Shown here: positions 43,941-53,571 of the stretch, piece after piece
How the letters are laid out: every line of letters begins with the position of its first letter
Numbering within the stretch: position 1 is the first letter of the stretch
Source of the DNA: Balneolaceae bacterium
GTDB lineage: Bacteria > Bacteroidota > Rhodothermia > Balneolales > Cyclonatronaceae
Direction of reading: 5' to 3'
Assembly (NCBI GenBank): GCA_007694035.1
Contig: RECM01000139.1
Coordinates: forward strand, 1-58,250
Length of the DNA stretch: 58,250 bases
The notes under the pieces: generated by a model
Seen by the model: only the letters and a program-made list of their open reading frames with translations
The model's database searches: none
Told to the model about the DNA's origin: nothing
Translations under genes and position numbers: made by a program

Positions 43941-45446
43941 TCACTGTGGGATCTTGATCCTCTGCCCGCGCTGTATCTGCGTATCCAGTTCAACCTGGTT
44001 TATGATCGCCAGATCTTCGGCATCCATGCCTATTGGCAGTTTTGAGGGAATAAAATCCCGGAACGGTGCATTTCTGTCGGCCGAAACGATACGGATACGT
44101 GATGGCTGTACGTTGAGCCGCGCCTGATCGGTAAGCGCGTTGAAGCTTTCCGACTGGGTGATGAAAGCCGGCAGATAGGTCTGGTATCTGGCTGCGGTTG
44201 TATAGGATATGAGACGGTAGACCCGGCCGTCATATTCTATTCCGTGAAGCACAACTTTAAGTGGATTGCCCTGCTGGTCGGTTGCATCGGCCATGGCGCG
44301 ATGGGCAACGAGGCCGTTTATGCGCAGGTCGGTCCTCTCAGTCATGGTAATGCCATCGCTTTCAAGCACTTTATCGACGGCCTGCCGGGCCGACGTTACA
44401 TCAGAGGCTATGTTCAGGATCTGCACGCCGTCCTGGGCTTCGGTGAAGGTAACCACCTGGCTTCGGTCGTTTTGCAGCCTCCAGCCGGCCGGCACATTGA
44501 ACCGGAATTTCAGCTCCGGATGGTAATACACATTGTTGTCAACAAACCCGTTTCTGGGGTTTTCACCGATAACGATTCCTTCGATTTTGGAAAGATATTC
44601 GTCGCGCCCCCTGTAGTTCATTTCGGTGCCTTTGTCGCGCCATTCCTGTGCCATGCGTTCAACGGCTGCTTCACGGTCGCCCGGATCGGGGTGCGATGAG
44701 AGATAGAAAGGCAGGCTGCCGCCGCCTCTGGCGCTTACACGCTGAATGACCCTGAAAAACGCGGATCCGTCTTCGGCGGCGTAGCCGGCAAGTGCAGAAT
44801 ATTCAACTCCGAGTTTGTCAGATTCCCGTTCGGCATCGCGGCTGTGGCTAAGAAAGATAAGTTGCGCTGCCGTTCCCCCGAGCTGCAGAATATTGCCGGC
44901 CGGAATGCCGAGGGCCTCCTGGCCGATGATGGCTCCGCCGATGAGCAGTATCTGTCCGGCCTGTTGGGTGAGCGCCCTCTGCGAGGCGTGGCGGGCGGCT
45001 ACGTGTCCGATTTCGTGGCCCATAACCATTGCAAGCTGGGCTTCGTTGTTCATGTGGGCCATTATGCCGCGCGTGAAATAGACATAGCCCCCCGGCAGTG
45101 CAAACGCGTTAACTATCGGGCTGTCGACCACGCGAAAGGTGAAGGGAGTTTCACGGAATTGACGGTCGGCATCAGGGCGCCTCAGATGACTTTCGGCCAG
45201 CACGCGTTCGCCAATTGCGGTCAGGTAGGCATTGAGCTCCGGATTATCATAGATGCCGTAATAGGCTATAACCTCACCGTCGGCCTGCTTGCCAATCTCA
45301 ACCTCCTGCTGCCATGAATAGGCAAAAGCGCGCTTCTGCCCGGTTACAGGATTGGTCTGTATCGATACGCAGGAGGTAACTCCGAAAGAGAGGATCAGTA
45401 TACCTGTGAGTAGTCGGTATTGCAGTGATCTCAAAATGCTGTACAT
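43941..45446 (-). CDS. M48-family metalloprotease lipoprotein (BepA-like)
   Basis: The lipoprotein signal has Cys at residue 26 (FGVTSCVS). The zinc site HEIGHVAARH is near residue 143, with the third ligand Glu in SRDAERESDKLGVEYSALAGY. The stretch LSSHPDPGDREAAVERMAQEW is typical of periplasmic M48 proteases such as BepA/YfgC, which clear misassembled outer-membrane proteins. Instead of TPR repeats, the C-terminal ~230 residues contain a beta-rich domain (YHPELKFRFNVPAGWRLQND). The final segment (LAIINQVELDTQIQRGQRIKIPQ) is LysM-like. It lies 156 bases downstream of a TonB receptor gene on the same strand. Confidence 0.87.
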   Translation of the reverse strand: MYSILRSLQYRLLTGILILSFGVTSCVSIQTNPVTGQKRAFAYSWQQEVEIGKQADGEVIAYYGIYDNPELNAYLTAIGERVLAESHLRRPDADRQFRETPFTFRVVDSPIVNAFALPGGYVYFTRGIMAHMNNEAQLAMVMGHEIGHVAARHASQRALTQQAGQILLIGGAIIGQEALGIPAGNILQLGGTAAQLIFLSHSRDAERESDKLGVEYSALAGYAAEDGSAFFRVIQRVSARGGGSLPFYLSSHPDPGDREAAVERMAQEWRDKGTEMNYRGRDEYLSKIEGIVIGENPRNGFVDNNVYYHPELKFRFNVPAGWRLQNDRSQVVTFTEAQDGVQILNIASDVTSARQAVDKVLESDGITMTERTDLRINGLVAHRAMADATDQQGNPLKVVLHGIEYDGRVYRLISYTTAARYQTYLPAFITQSESFNALTDQARLNVQPSRIRIVSADRNAPFRDFIPSKLPIGMDAEDLAIINQVELDTQIQRGQRIKIPQ

Positions 45447-45602
45447 GGCGGTATTCCTTATTTGACGGCCCGTATAAACGATATTTTCTTATTGATGAGC
45501 ATGAATCTGAATATAATAATTGAACTCATGTAAAAGTGTACATCAAAGCTGATCAAATTAACAGATTTTACAGGTCTGCTAATGGGTTAACGATTTCGCA
45601 AC

Positions 45603-47672
45603 CTATTCGCCTGTCCATATCACATTGAACCCTGCCTGAAACGTACGCCCTGCTGCAGGTTCAAAATAACGGTTATTTGCAGCATTGATAATCACCGAAC
45701 TGTTGTAACGCACATCGGCAATATTGCTTATCTGCAGAAAGGGGAGTACCGAAAAGCCTTTCCCCCCGATCCCCGTATGGGAAATCCTGAGATCTGCAAC
45801 GGTATACGCGTCGTTTTTAACGGTATTGAGGCTATTCACATAGTAACTGCTTACCCGCTCGGCCTGCAGCGATGGCCGGAATCCGTAAAGGATGCCTTCA
45901 AGGCGGATACTGAACCGGTGATCGGGGAGCCCTGGAATTGAATTGTCCCTGAGCGATTCACCCTGAATCTGTTCATCGGCACTCCTGAACCGGTTGTTGC
46001 TGAAAGAATAGGATCCGCTTATGATGGCGCTCCGCCAGGGAGTAATGCCAAAAAAGACCTCCAGGCCCTGGTGCAGACTGCGCCCCTGGTTGCGGAAAAA
46101 ATCTCGGTCGCCGCCCTCTTCGGTACGGAATGGAAGAATACGGTCACGCACGCTCATGGAATAAACAGCCAACTCGTACCGGAACAGGCTTCCGCCAAAC
46201 TCACCGCGCACACCGGTTTCGAAATTGACCGTGCGCTCAGGCTCAATGTCCTGGTTGAACCCGCCAGTCATATCGGGACGGTTTACCAGTTCGGTAGTAG
46301 TTGGGGTTTCGTAGGATGTACCGGCGTTTAAAAACAGAACCGTCTGGCCAAGATCCAGTGAGATACCGGCCGAGGGGCTCCAGGCCTGGAACAGGCGGGA
46401 ACCGGAATTATCACCACCGGCCTGGAAGAAATCGTCGCTTTCGAACCGGATCCAGTCACGGCGCAGTGCCGTGCTCAGGGTTATGTTCTCATAACTTCCG
46501 CGAAGGGCCGTGAAAAGTGCCGTATTGAGCACGGTCTCTTTCTGGTCGAGCCGCAGGTCGCCGCGCTCACCGCCGCTGTTGCCCCAGTTTTTCCGGTCGT
46601 CGATCTGCCGCGACATGTCGATCCCGCCGGCAACCGACAGGTATTCAAATGTCCGCTCCACGTTCGACCGGAACCCGTAAGCGACCCTGTCGACCTTGAT
46701 CCATGCAAAAGCGAGCGGATTTTCAAGGTCCCTGAACACCCCGTAACCAGTGGTATTGATTTCATAGTCGTCGCTGCGGAAACGGTAGGTAATGCCCAGC
46801 TGGCCCTGCTCGTTCATTTTTCCTGCGTTCTGGTTCACATTGAACGGATTGGCCGAGCGGGGCACATCAGAAGCCTGTTCTTTGGTGAGCGATCCCGGAT
46901 TGAAGCTGGTGGGGCTGTTCATCCAGGTTGATGTGATGCTCAGCAGGGAGCGTTCGCTGATCAGCCACCGGGCATTTGCCCCAAGGCGCGTAGTGATGAA
47001 TCGGCTGTGGTCACGGAAACCATCCTGCTGCAGATGCGATCCCCAAAAATGATAATTCACGTTTCCGGAGCGGAAAGAGGCTTCGGCATCCGTTTTGTAC
47101 AGGCCGTCGGAACCGGTGAGGCCGCGCACCCTTACGGTGGGCCGCGCTGTAAAGCGGTCCGACCTGAGCATGATTACCCCGCCTGATGCATTGCCCCACA
47201 TGCTGGATGAGGGCCCGCGGATAATCTCCATGTTGCTGATGAAGGCCGGGTCGACCACATTCGTCACCGTCTGCCCGTCGGGCATGGTGAGTGGTACTCC
47301 ATCCATGTACATCTGAATACCCCGTACTCCGAAAGCCGCCCGCCAGCCCATGCCGCGGATCGATATCCGCTCGCCCAGCGCCGGATTTTCCCGGTTGTTG
47401 ATCCATACGCCCGGTACTTCGAACATGATGCGGTCGAGGGTAAGGGCGGGTTCAACAATTGCATCATACGCCGAACGGTTTCTGATGCTCACTGAAAAAG
47501 GTGCCGTTTTCCCCGTTTCGGTAATTCGTGCTGCTTCCACGCGGATTTCGTCGAGCCGGACCTGAAGCGTGTCGGTTGCGGGTTGTTGGGCTTGTGCAGC
47601 CGGCAGTATCCCGAAGTAAACAGCCGGAAGCAGTAAACCTGTTATCAGATGTATGGAGGTGAAACGGGTCAT
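45603..47672 (-). CDS. TonB-dependent siderophore/metal-type outer-membrane receptor
   Basis: A 689-residue receptor with a signal peptide ending AAQAQQ. A TonB box-like stretch (LDEIRVEAARI) and the plug domain (GERISIRGMGWRAAFGVRGIQMYMDGVPLTMPDGQ, MEIIRGPSSSMWGNASGGVIMLRSD) come before a 22-strand-type barrel (GTSYETPTTTELVNRPDM...EPERTVNFETGVRGEF). It ends NRYFEPAAGRTFQAGFNVIWTGE. Size and plug resemble FecA/PupB-like receptors for ferric chelates. No regulatory or ABC genes are alongside, so the ligand is unknown. The 31-bp tandem repeats lie upstream, between this gene and the divergent serine hydrolase. Confidence 0.88.
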   Translation of the reverse strand: MTRFTSIHLITGLLLPAVYFGILPAAQAQQPATDTLQVRLDEIRVEAARITETGKTAPFSVSIRNRSAYDAIVEPALTLDRIMFEVPGVWINNRENPALGERISIRGMGWRAAFGVRGIQMYMDGVPLTMPDGQTVTNVVDPAFISNMEIIRGPSSSMWGNASGGVIMLRSDRFTARPTVRVRGLTGSDGLYKTDAEASFRSGNVNYHFWGSHLQQDGFRDHSRFITTRLGANARWLISERSLLSITSTWMNSPTSFNPGSLTKEQASDVPRSANPFNVNQNAGKMNEQGQLGITYRFRSDDYEINTTGYGVFRDLENPLAFAWIKVDRVAYGFRSNVERTFEYLSVAGGIDMSRQIDDRKNWGNSGGERGDLRLDQKETVLNTALFTALRGSYENITLSTALRRDWIRFESDDFFQAGGDNSGSRLFQAWSPSAGISLDLGQTVLFLNAGTSYETPTTTELVNRPDMTGGFNQDIEPERTVNFETGVRGEFGGSLFRYELAVYSMSVRDRILPFRTEEGGDRDFFRNQGRSLHQGLEVFFGITPWRSAIISGSYSFSNNRFRSADEQIQGESLRDNSIPGLPDHRFSIRLEGILYGFRPSLQAERVSSYYVNSLNTVKNDAYTVADLRISHTGIGGKGFSVLPFLQISNIADVRYNSSVIINAANNRYFEPAAGRTFQAGFNVIWTGE

Positions 47673-48079
47673 GGTTCAGATTAAAATTGTAAAAAAATTG
47701 CAAGTTATTACAGCATCCTGAAGATACGCAAACCGGATGCACAGATCATCTGACGGATTTTCCGCCTTTCCCATGGGTCAATTCTTCATACCGTTGAGTT
47801 GCCTGCATTAATGCGGCGAACACCACAAATGCGGGATTCTTGTACCGGTTAGCAAACCGGATTTTCACGTATCCGCAGGTTGTGACCGGCTTTTCACATA
47901 CCCATTAAGGTTGAGGCCGGTTTTTCACATACTCATGCAGGGTGAGACCGGATTTTCATATACCCATACATGTTAGGTTGTGATATGTAACAATTCCCGG
48001 GAGCCGAACCGTTCAGATATTGGCATAAAATTTGAATTCCACTATATTCTAATATCATTATTATATTTTCCATGAAGCC
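47673..48079. other. 407-bp divergent intergenic region with tandem repeats
   Basis: Between the TonB receptor and the serine hydrolase. The central part holds the tandem 31-bp array described separately. The flanks are AT-rich, with TAATATCATTATTATATTTTCC directly before the hydrolase start. No ORF or RNA gene is recognisable. Confidence 0.6.
47855..47976. repeat. Four tandem ~31-bp repeats
   Basis: Units begin at 47855 (29 bases), 47884, 47915 and 47946 (31 bases each), with consensus GACCGGNTTTTCACATACCC then AT.NAGGTTGA. They are head to tail without spacers, so this is not a CRISPR array. A more decayed unit may precede the first (ACCGGTTAGCAAACCGG). The position between two divergent genes suggests a protein-binding or promoter-spacing role. 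Confidence 0.85.
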
Positions 48080-49936
48080 ATGAGCCTTTCTGCCGCTTTA
48101 TTATTGTTATTACTGGCTTTTTATGCCCAAACAGAAACCGATTCGCTAAACCCTGAACTGCAGAAACTATTTGAGAAGCACAGTTCACCGGGTGCGCTGG
48201 TAGTCTGGGTGAAAGACGGCCAGGTGGTAGTCAATACGGGTTTTGGATATGCAGATATCGAACAAAAGAGACGGGTTGATCCGGCCAGGACCCTTGTCCG
48301 TGTAGGTTCTGTCTCCAAGCCATTCACCGGTATCGGTGTTCTGAACGGTGTGGAGGCCGGAGAGCTTGATCTGCATACCGATGTGAATCTGTGGTTTGAT
48401 GAACCCGTGGTTGACCATCGCTTTGCCGGCCCGGTTACCCTTGAACATTTGCTCACGCATACGGCGGGTTTCGACGATCGTTATATCGGGAAATCGGCCC
48501 GCACATTTGAGGAAGCCCTGCCGCTGCGGGATGCGGTACACACATTGCTCCCTCCCAGATTTATAGAATCGGGGCAAATTGCCACCTATTCCAACTTTGG
48601 TGTAGCCCTTGCAGGGTATGTTCTTGAACGGGTATCCGGAAAGCCGTTTGACGATGTGATGAATGAACGTGTATTCTCCCCGCTCGGAATGGCCGACACA
48701 TCATTCGAACCTGACAGAGAGGCATTGCAGCATTTCATGACCGGTTACCATGAGGCTGGCGGGCAGCTCAACCCCCTGGAGTATGATTATATTCTGGATG
48801 CCCCGGCCGGTCAGCTGGTAACCACCGGCAACGATATGGCCCGTTTCATGCTTCAGCTGCTCGATCCCGATGGCTTGCAGAACGCCGGTGTGCTGTCGGC
48901 CGAAATGACCAGCAAGATGATGGAAGTCCGTTTCACGCATCATCCGGAACTGGGCGGAGGGTATGGGTACCTGTGGAATATTTCAGAGTATGGCGGTCAT
49001 CACACGGTAGGGCACGGGGGCGGATATATCGGGGTAGCAGCACGGCTGCTGTTTTTCCCTGAGCATAATGCTGCATTGTTTGTGGCAGCCAATACCATGG
49101 ATTTCGGCTTTATCGGAGATGTGACCGACTTTTTTACCCGGAATTACCTGCCTGAACCCGATGCAGCAATAAATCGCCCCAGGCGGCCGGTTTTCAACGA
49201 CGGGCATAAGCTTTCTGCATTTACCGGAACCTGGCGCGATACAAGATACAGCAGGAATTCATTCACAAAGTTCGCTGTACTGGTTGGTATTATGGGCAAT
49301 GAGATGAAAACCGGTGCTGTCGGCGACAGCCTGCTCACCATGCCGACCCATACCGGCGAAATGAGACGTCTGCGGCGGGTTGGCCCGGTTCTGTTCCAGT
49401 CGCTGGATGATGATTATATGCTCGCATTCAGAGAGCATCAGGGTAAAATCACCCACATTTTCACAAGCGGTACTTCTGCGCTCGAACGACTGCACCCGTT
49501 GGAAACCCGCATGTTTCATATGGTTCTGATATCAGTACTGTTCACCCTTTTTATTGCCATCACCCTGTTCTATCCCGGCATCCGGGTGTACCGGCGGATC
49601 AGGGGTGTCAGGACATCCACAAGAAGAAAGAACCTGTTTGAATGGGGAATTGCGGCGTTGTACACATCCGGGCTCATATTGTACGTACCGGTTATGGCAC
49701 AGGTACCGGCCCATGAATTTATGATCGGGTTCGGATACGGGATACCTGCCGGAGTTTTCGTTCTTACCCTGTTCCCATGGGCGGCGCTTCTTCTAACGGC
49801 TGCGTATGTACTGCATCTTTTCCGGAGAAAACCACCCGCAGACCGGGAAATGGTTCGGGCAGTTTTGATCATTTTTGCATCCGCGGTTTTCTTTCTGGTC
49901 CTGAACTACTGGAATCTTGCAGGCTGGAGGTTCTGA
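48080..49936 (+). CDS. Serine hydrolase (beta-lactamase class C / S12 type) with C-terminal membrane segments
   Basis: N-terminal signal MSLSAALLLLLLAFYAQ is followed by a penicillin-binding-protein-like domain. SVSKPF near residue 77 gives the nucleophile SxxK, TYSNFG supplies the YxN motif, and VGHGGGYIG replaces the KTG triad (HGG variant). A ~100-residue beta region follows. The last ~140 residues contain four hydrophobic helices (VLISVLFTLFIAITLFYPG, LYTSGLILYVPVMAQ, VLTLFPWAALLLTAAYVL, VLIIFASAVFFLVLNYW). The catalytic domain should sit outside the inner membrane. Members cut peptides or esters; true beta-lactamase activity is not implied. Confidence 0.85.
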   Translation: MSLSAALLLLLLAFYAQTETDSLNPELQKLFEKHSSPGALVVWVKDGQVVVNTGFGYADIEQKRRVDPARTLVRVGSVSKPFTGIGVLNGVEAGELDLHTDVNLWFDEPVVDHRFAGPVTLEHLLTHTAGFDDRYIGKSARTFEEALPLRDAVHTLLPPRFIESGQIATYSNFGVALAGYVLERVSGKPFDDVMNERVFSPLGMADTSFEPDREALQHFMTGYHEAGGQLNPLEYDYILDAPAGQLVTTGNDMARFMLQLLDPDGLQNAGVLSAEMTSKMMEVRFTHHPELGGGYGYLWNISEYGGHHTVGHGGGYIGVAARLLFFPEHNAALFVAANTMDFGFIGDVTDFFTRNYLPEPDAAINRPRRPVFNDGHKLSAFTGTWRDTRYSRNSFTKFAVLVGIMGNEMKTGAVGDSLLTMPTHTGEMRRLRRVGPVLFQSLDDDYMLAFREHQGKITHIFTSGTSALERLHPLETRMFHMVLISVLFTLFIAITLFYPGIRVYRRIRGVRTSTRRKNLFEWGIAALYTSGLILYVPVMAQVPAHEFMIGFGYGIPAGVFVLTLFPWAALLLTAAYVLHLFRRKPPADREMVRAVLIIFASAVFFLVLNYWNLAGWRF

Positions 49937-49992
49937 GGCCGGCAATCCGGGATTTCAGGCATTCCGGGTGGGATACGGATTATGCCGTAAAC

Positions 49993-51735
49993 CTACCCGC
50001 CCAGATCATCGGTTATTTTTCCGATAAGTCTGTCGAGTTCATCATTTGCCTGGGCCAGTGCATCCGCTCCGGTGATGTGACTGTTAACACTGATGTAGAA
50101 CTTGATCTTCGGTTCCGTGCCCGAAGGGCGGGCTGAGATCACCGACCCCGACCCGGTAATAAACTGCAGCACATTCGATGCGGGGAAACCGAGTTTCGTT
50201 TCGGTGCCCCGGGTTCTGTTTTTTTCGATGCCGCTCAGGTAGTCTCTTACAAGCTCGATCTTTTCACCACCGAGTTCTGCCGGCGGCCTGTTTCTGAAGT
50301 TATCCATCATTGCGCGGATCTCCTCGGCGCCTGCCTTTCCTTTTTTGGTGAGTGAGACCAGCTTTTCCCGGTACAATCCGTACTCAAGATACAGCGAGAT
50401 GAGGGCATCGTACAGGGATTTGCCCTGCGATTTGTAGTATGCAGCCATTTCGGCGATGAGCAGGCACGAGACCACGGCGTCTTTATCGCGCACATGTTCG
50501 CCGATCAGATATCCGTAGCTCTCTTCACCGCCGCCAATAAAACGCTCTTTGCCCTCCAGCTGCGTCATCAGGGCGCCGATATACTTGAAACCGGTGAGCA
50601 CATTATAACAGGTTACATCCATGGATGCGGCAATTTTATCGATCATGCCGGTGGTGACAATGGTTTTCACTACGTACTCGCTGCCGGTGAGCCGGCCCTG
50701 CTCCTGCCAGGCCTGCAGCAGGTAGTGGATGAGCAGGCTGCCGGTCTGGTTACCGTTCAGCAGCATATACCGTCCGTCGGGGCCTTTTACAGCCACGCCT
50801 ACGCGGTCGCAATCCGGGTCGGTGGCCATCACCAGGTCGGCACCGGTGGCCCCGGCCTTGCGGAGCGACAGGGTCATGGCTTCCTCCTCCTCGGGATTGG
50901 GATAGACCACCGTCGGGAAGTCGCCGTCGGTAACGCACTGCTCTTCAACCAGGTTCACGTTGGTAAAGCCGGCCGATTTCAGGGCATCCGGAATCAGTTT
51001 TACACCCGCACCGTGGATGGGGGAAAAGACAATGTTCAGATCGGGGTTCCGCCTGATGACCTCCGGGCGCACCAGCTCCTGCTTGATCCGCTCAATATAC
51101 CGGGCGTCGATTTCCGCCCCGATCATGCTGATGTTATCATCCACCGCGTCGAATTTAACTTTGCTGATACTGTCGACCCTGCCGACCTCCGCGATAATGT
51201 TTTTGTCGTGCGGGGCGATCACCTGCCCGCCGTCGCGCCAGTAGGCTTTGTACCCGTTATATTCACGGGGATTGTGCGATGCGGTGAGCATCACCCCGCT
51301 GTGGCAATTCAGCTCGCGGATGGCGTACGACAGCTCCGGGGTGGGGCGGAGGGCATCGAAAAAATAGACGCGGATGCCATTGGCCGAAAACACCCCGGCT
51401 GTTACCCTGGCCAGTTCCACGCCGTTGTTCCGGTTGTCGTGGGCGATCACCACGCTGATCTGTTCGTTGGGGTAGACTTTTTTCAGGTAGTTGCTCAGCC
51501 CCTGGGTGGCCATGCCAATGGTGTATTTGTTTACCCGGTTGGTTCCGTGCCCCATTATCCCCCGAAGGCCGCCCGTGCCGAACTCCAGATCACGGTAAAA
51601 CGCATCAGTGAGTTCCTCGTACTGCTTTTCGTCAAGCATCTTCCGGATAGCCGCTTTGGTGCCCGCATCGAAACCGCCCTCGAGCCAGGTGTTGATACGC
51701 GCGGCAACGGCCGCATCTACTTGTTTAATACTCAT
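49993..51735 (-). CDS. Phosphoglucomutase/phosphomannomutase family protein
   Basis: An alpha-D-phosphohexomutase of 580 residues interconverting hexose 1- and 6-phosphates. The four domain signatures are in order: GVMLTASHNPREYNGYK (phosphoserine loop, near residue 150), MATDPDCDRVGVAV (Mg site), FIGGGEESYGYLIGEHVRDKDAV (sugar-binding loop) and SARPSGTEPKIKFYI (phosphate-binding loop). The length and the GTGGLRGIMGHGTNRVN opening match the PgcA/Pgm2-type long clade active on glucose or ribose phosphates. The ORF 50494-51777 on the other strand is its antisense shadow. Confidence 0.93.
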   Translation of the reverse strand: MSIKQVDAAVAARINTWLEGGFDAGTKAAIRKMLDEKQYEELTDAFYRDLEFGTGGLRGIMGHGTNRVNKYTIGMATQGLSNYLKKVYPNEQISVVIAHDNRNNGVELARVTAGVFSANGIRVYFFDALRPTPELSYAIRELNCHSGVMLTASHNPREYNGYKAYWRDGGQVIAPHDKNIIAEVGRVDSISKVKFDAVDDNISMIGAEIDARYIERIKQELVRPEVIRRNPDLNIVFSPIHGAGVKLIPDALKSAGFTNVNLVEEQCVTDGDFPTVVYPNPEEEEAMTLSLRKAGATGADLVMATDPDCDRVGVAVKGPDGRYMLLNGNQTGSLLIHYLLQAWQEQGRLTGSEYVVKTIVTTGMIDKIAASMDVTCYNVLTGFKYIGALMTQLEGKERFIGGGEESYGYLIGEHVRDKDAVVSCLLIAEMAAYYKSQGKSLYDALISLYLEYGLYREKLVSLTKKGKAGAEEIRAMMDNFRNRPPAELGGEKIELVRDYLSGIEKNRTRGTETKLGFPASNVLQFITGSGSVISARPSGTEPKIKFYISVNSHITGADALAQANDELDRLIGKITDDLGG

Positions 51736-52047
51736 TATTCAGTAAGAATGGTTAAAAAATGTGGCCAGCCGTGTTAGCCTGAAATGTTCTGGTATCCGGA
51801 ACCCGGCAATCAGTTCCCTGAAATTTTTAAGATGCACACTAACAGGCTGCGTGACCCGGCCGGCAAAAAAAAATCCGGCCGGCTAAAAATAAAGTATAAT
51901 TCCAGCAACTGGTAATCTTCTTCATCATACTGAAATCACCGTAGATCACCGAAGATCACCGAAAATCGCTGATAATCAATGTGAATCACAGCAAATCGAT
52001 GCAGACCGCCACAAACAGCTGCAAACCGTTGCAAAATAGTCCGCAAA
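51736..52047. other. 312-bp intergenic stretch with a palindromic hairpin and a 10-bp-periodic array
   Basis: CCGGCCGG occurs at 51856-51863 and 51875-51882 around an A-rich loop, each copy self-complementary, so they can form a stem, followed on the plus strand by CTAAAAATAAA. From 51931 onward the sequence is a 10-bp periodic array described separately. No gene is seen. On the minus strand this lies between the PH-domain operon and the mutase gene, and the hairpin may end the former's transcript. Confidence 0.5.
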
Positions 52048-52050
52048 TTA
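51931..52050. repeat. Twelve degenerate units in exact 10-bp register
   Basis: From 51931 to the stop codon of the PH-domain gene the sequence can be cut into consecutive 10-mers without any indel. The first three, TGAAATCACC, GTAGATCACC and GAAGATCACC, are closest to a consensus GNARATCACC. Later ones decay (GAAAATCGCT, GATAATCAAT, GTGAATCACA, GCAAATCGAT, GCAGACCGCC and so on). The period is close to one helical turn, so the A-rich tracts fall on one face of the DNA. Confidence 0.75.
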
Positions 52051-53571
52051 CCCGGCCGGTACACCTGGTATTTTTCCCGCAAAACCCGGAACAAACGTTT
52101 CTTCTGTTTCAATATCGGGTATATGATTGCCCGGGGCGGCCCAGTGGAAAAACTCGCCGGCCGTTGTAACGTCGAGGTCCTGTGCGGTAAACGAATGTCC
52201 GCTGTTGCCGGAAGCTACCGTTGCCGTGAACGAGGCCAGGTCGAGCCTGCGCTGAAACGGATTGGCGACCAGATCGGCCGACTGGATGCGGTGTTTCCTG
52301 ATGATGGCGGTGGTAAGGGCCAGGGCACGTGAACGGATCACCACTGTATGGTCGAAAATGCCGGCGGTCAAATCGAGGTAACGGCGTATACCCAGCCAAA
52401 TTCCGAAGGGCAGAAGCAGCAGCGGGTACCAGGCCAGATCCAGAAATATCAGGGCAGGAACGACAAGGAACAGCAGGATCGGTCTGACGCTCCTGAACAC
52501 AAACCGGAAACGTGACCTTTTTGGCGGTTTTACCGCTCCGGCGCTCACATCAAATTCCGGCAGCATCTGCGCGATAAAATGCTGCAGGTCGCGCTTTTTT
52601 ATGAGCGGTGCTATAATGGTAGACTGGTTACCGGCCTCATCCCCGTAACCGGCACTCTCAAGGTAGACGGTCGCGTAGCCGAATGGTTGTCGCAGTATGC
52701 CCTCAACCACCCGTACGGCCTGAATTCGGTGAAAGGGGATGGATAACGTTTTTTGTTCAAACAGGCCGCTCTGTACTATCAGCCCCTGTTTCTGCTTGGT
52801 GAGCCGGAAATTGTAGAATCGGATGAGGGTGCCGAAGAACGACAGCAGCCATGCCGCAATCACGAGTCCCAGAATGATGGTAACCCAGAACTGACCGGCC
52901 GAAAGGATGAATCGCTCCATGTATTCGGCCATCTCTTCTTCGTCGATGGTCTGCTGCACCTGCGAAAAGATGGTGCCTATAATGGAAAGGGCAATACCGA
53001 AGCTTCCAGCGGTTGTGGCGGCAATGATCAGGTGCCGCGGGTTCAGCACCCAGGCCTCATCCGGCTGCGGTTCGGTGGCTTCAAGCCCGGTGCCCGGCCC
53101 GGAACTGATCCCGTCGGCCGGTGTGGCGGGTTGTTGCCGTTCGCCGTTCAGCAGTTCCTTGATCTGTGCTGCGTCCTCTTTGGTGAGTGCGTTGATCTCG
53201 GCGCCCGAACGGTTGTCGCCGGCGGTCTGCACGGTTAGGCTCACAAGCCCGAACATCCTCTGAATAATGCCGGAACGTACATCAATCACCTGTATCCTGT
53301 CTTTCGGGATGTACTTTTTTTTGCGGACCATCAGGCCGTGTTCAATGCGCAGTTCATCGTCTTCAACCCGGTATGTGAAACGGTACCAGCGTACAACGCC
53401 ACCGATGAACAAAAAGGCGATGAAAGCCATCGCGATCGACAGGTTGATGATCTGCGAATCGGATCCGGTGCCCACAAAAAGTACAATGATCAGCGGGATC
53501 AGCATCTCCCGAAGCGAACGCAAAGCGCCGGTTACCGCGGCTACTGGGTGTTGGCGTCTCGGTTCAAACAT
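52048..53571 (-). CDS. Bacterial PH-domain membrane protein (YdbT-like)
   Basis: A membrane protein with at least two bPH_2 (PF03703-type) modules. Each follows hydrophobic segments: YRFTYRVEDDELRIEHGLMVRKKKYIPKDRIQVIDV...GLVSLTVQTAGDN, and FYNFRLTKQKQGLIVQSGLFEQKTLSIPFHRIQAVRVVEGILRQPFGYATVYLESAG, with a third partial copy near the C-terminus (RSRALALTTAIIRKHRIQSADL). The start was set to ATG 53571 (MFEPRRQHPVAAV), which overlaps the partner's stop by 8 bases; the track's 53631 start lies inside the partner gene. Paired YdbS/YdbT proteins are widespread, with poorly known roles in the envelope. Confidence 0.85.
   Translation of the reverse strand: MFEPRRQHPVAAVTGALRSLREMLIPLIIVLFVGTGSDSQIINLSIAMAFIAFLFIGGVVRWYRFTYRVEDDELRIEHGLMVRKKKYIPKDRIQVIDVRSGIIQRMFGLVSLTVQTAGDNRSGAEINALTKEDAAQIKELLNGERQQPATPADGISSGPGTGLEATEPQPDEAWVLNPRHLIIAATTAGSFGIALSIIGTIFSQVQQTIDEEEMAEYMERFILSAGQFWVTIILGLVIAAWLLSFFGTLIRFYNFRLTKQKQGLIVQSGLFEQKTLSIPFHRIQAVRVVEGILRQPFGYATVYLESAGYGDEAGNQSTIIAPLIKKRDLQHFIAQMLPEFDVSAGAVKPPKRSRFRFVFRSVRPILLFLVVPALIFLDLAWYPLLLLPFGIWLGIRRYLDLTAGIFDHTVVIRSRALALTTAIIRKHRIQSADLVANPFQRRLDLASFTATVASGNSGHSFTAQDLDVTTAGEFFHWAAPGNHIPDIETEETFVPGFAGKIPGVPAG

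Noticed and set aside
47855-47976. CRISPR array
   Set aside because: Units are contiguous at 29-31 bp with no spacers, and no cas genes are present.
48080-49936. Antibiotic-resistance beta-lactamase
   Set aside because: The HGG variant motif, the extra beta region and four C-terminal membrane helices indicate a general S12-type serine hydrolase, not a dedicated class C beta-lactamase.
50494-51777. 427-codon plus-strand ORF
   Set aside because: It is the antisense of the phosphosugar mutase, which carries all family motifs. The translated product is His/Val/Gly-rich without domain character.
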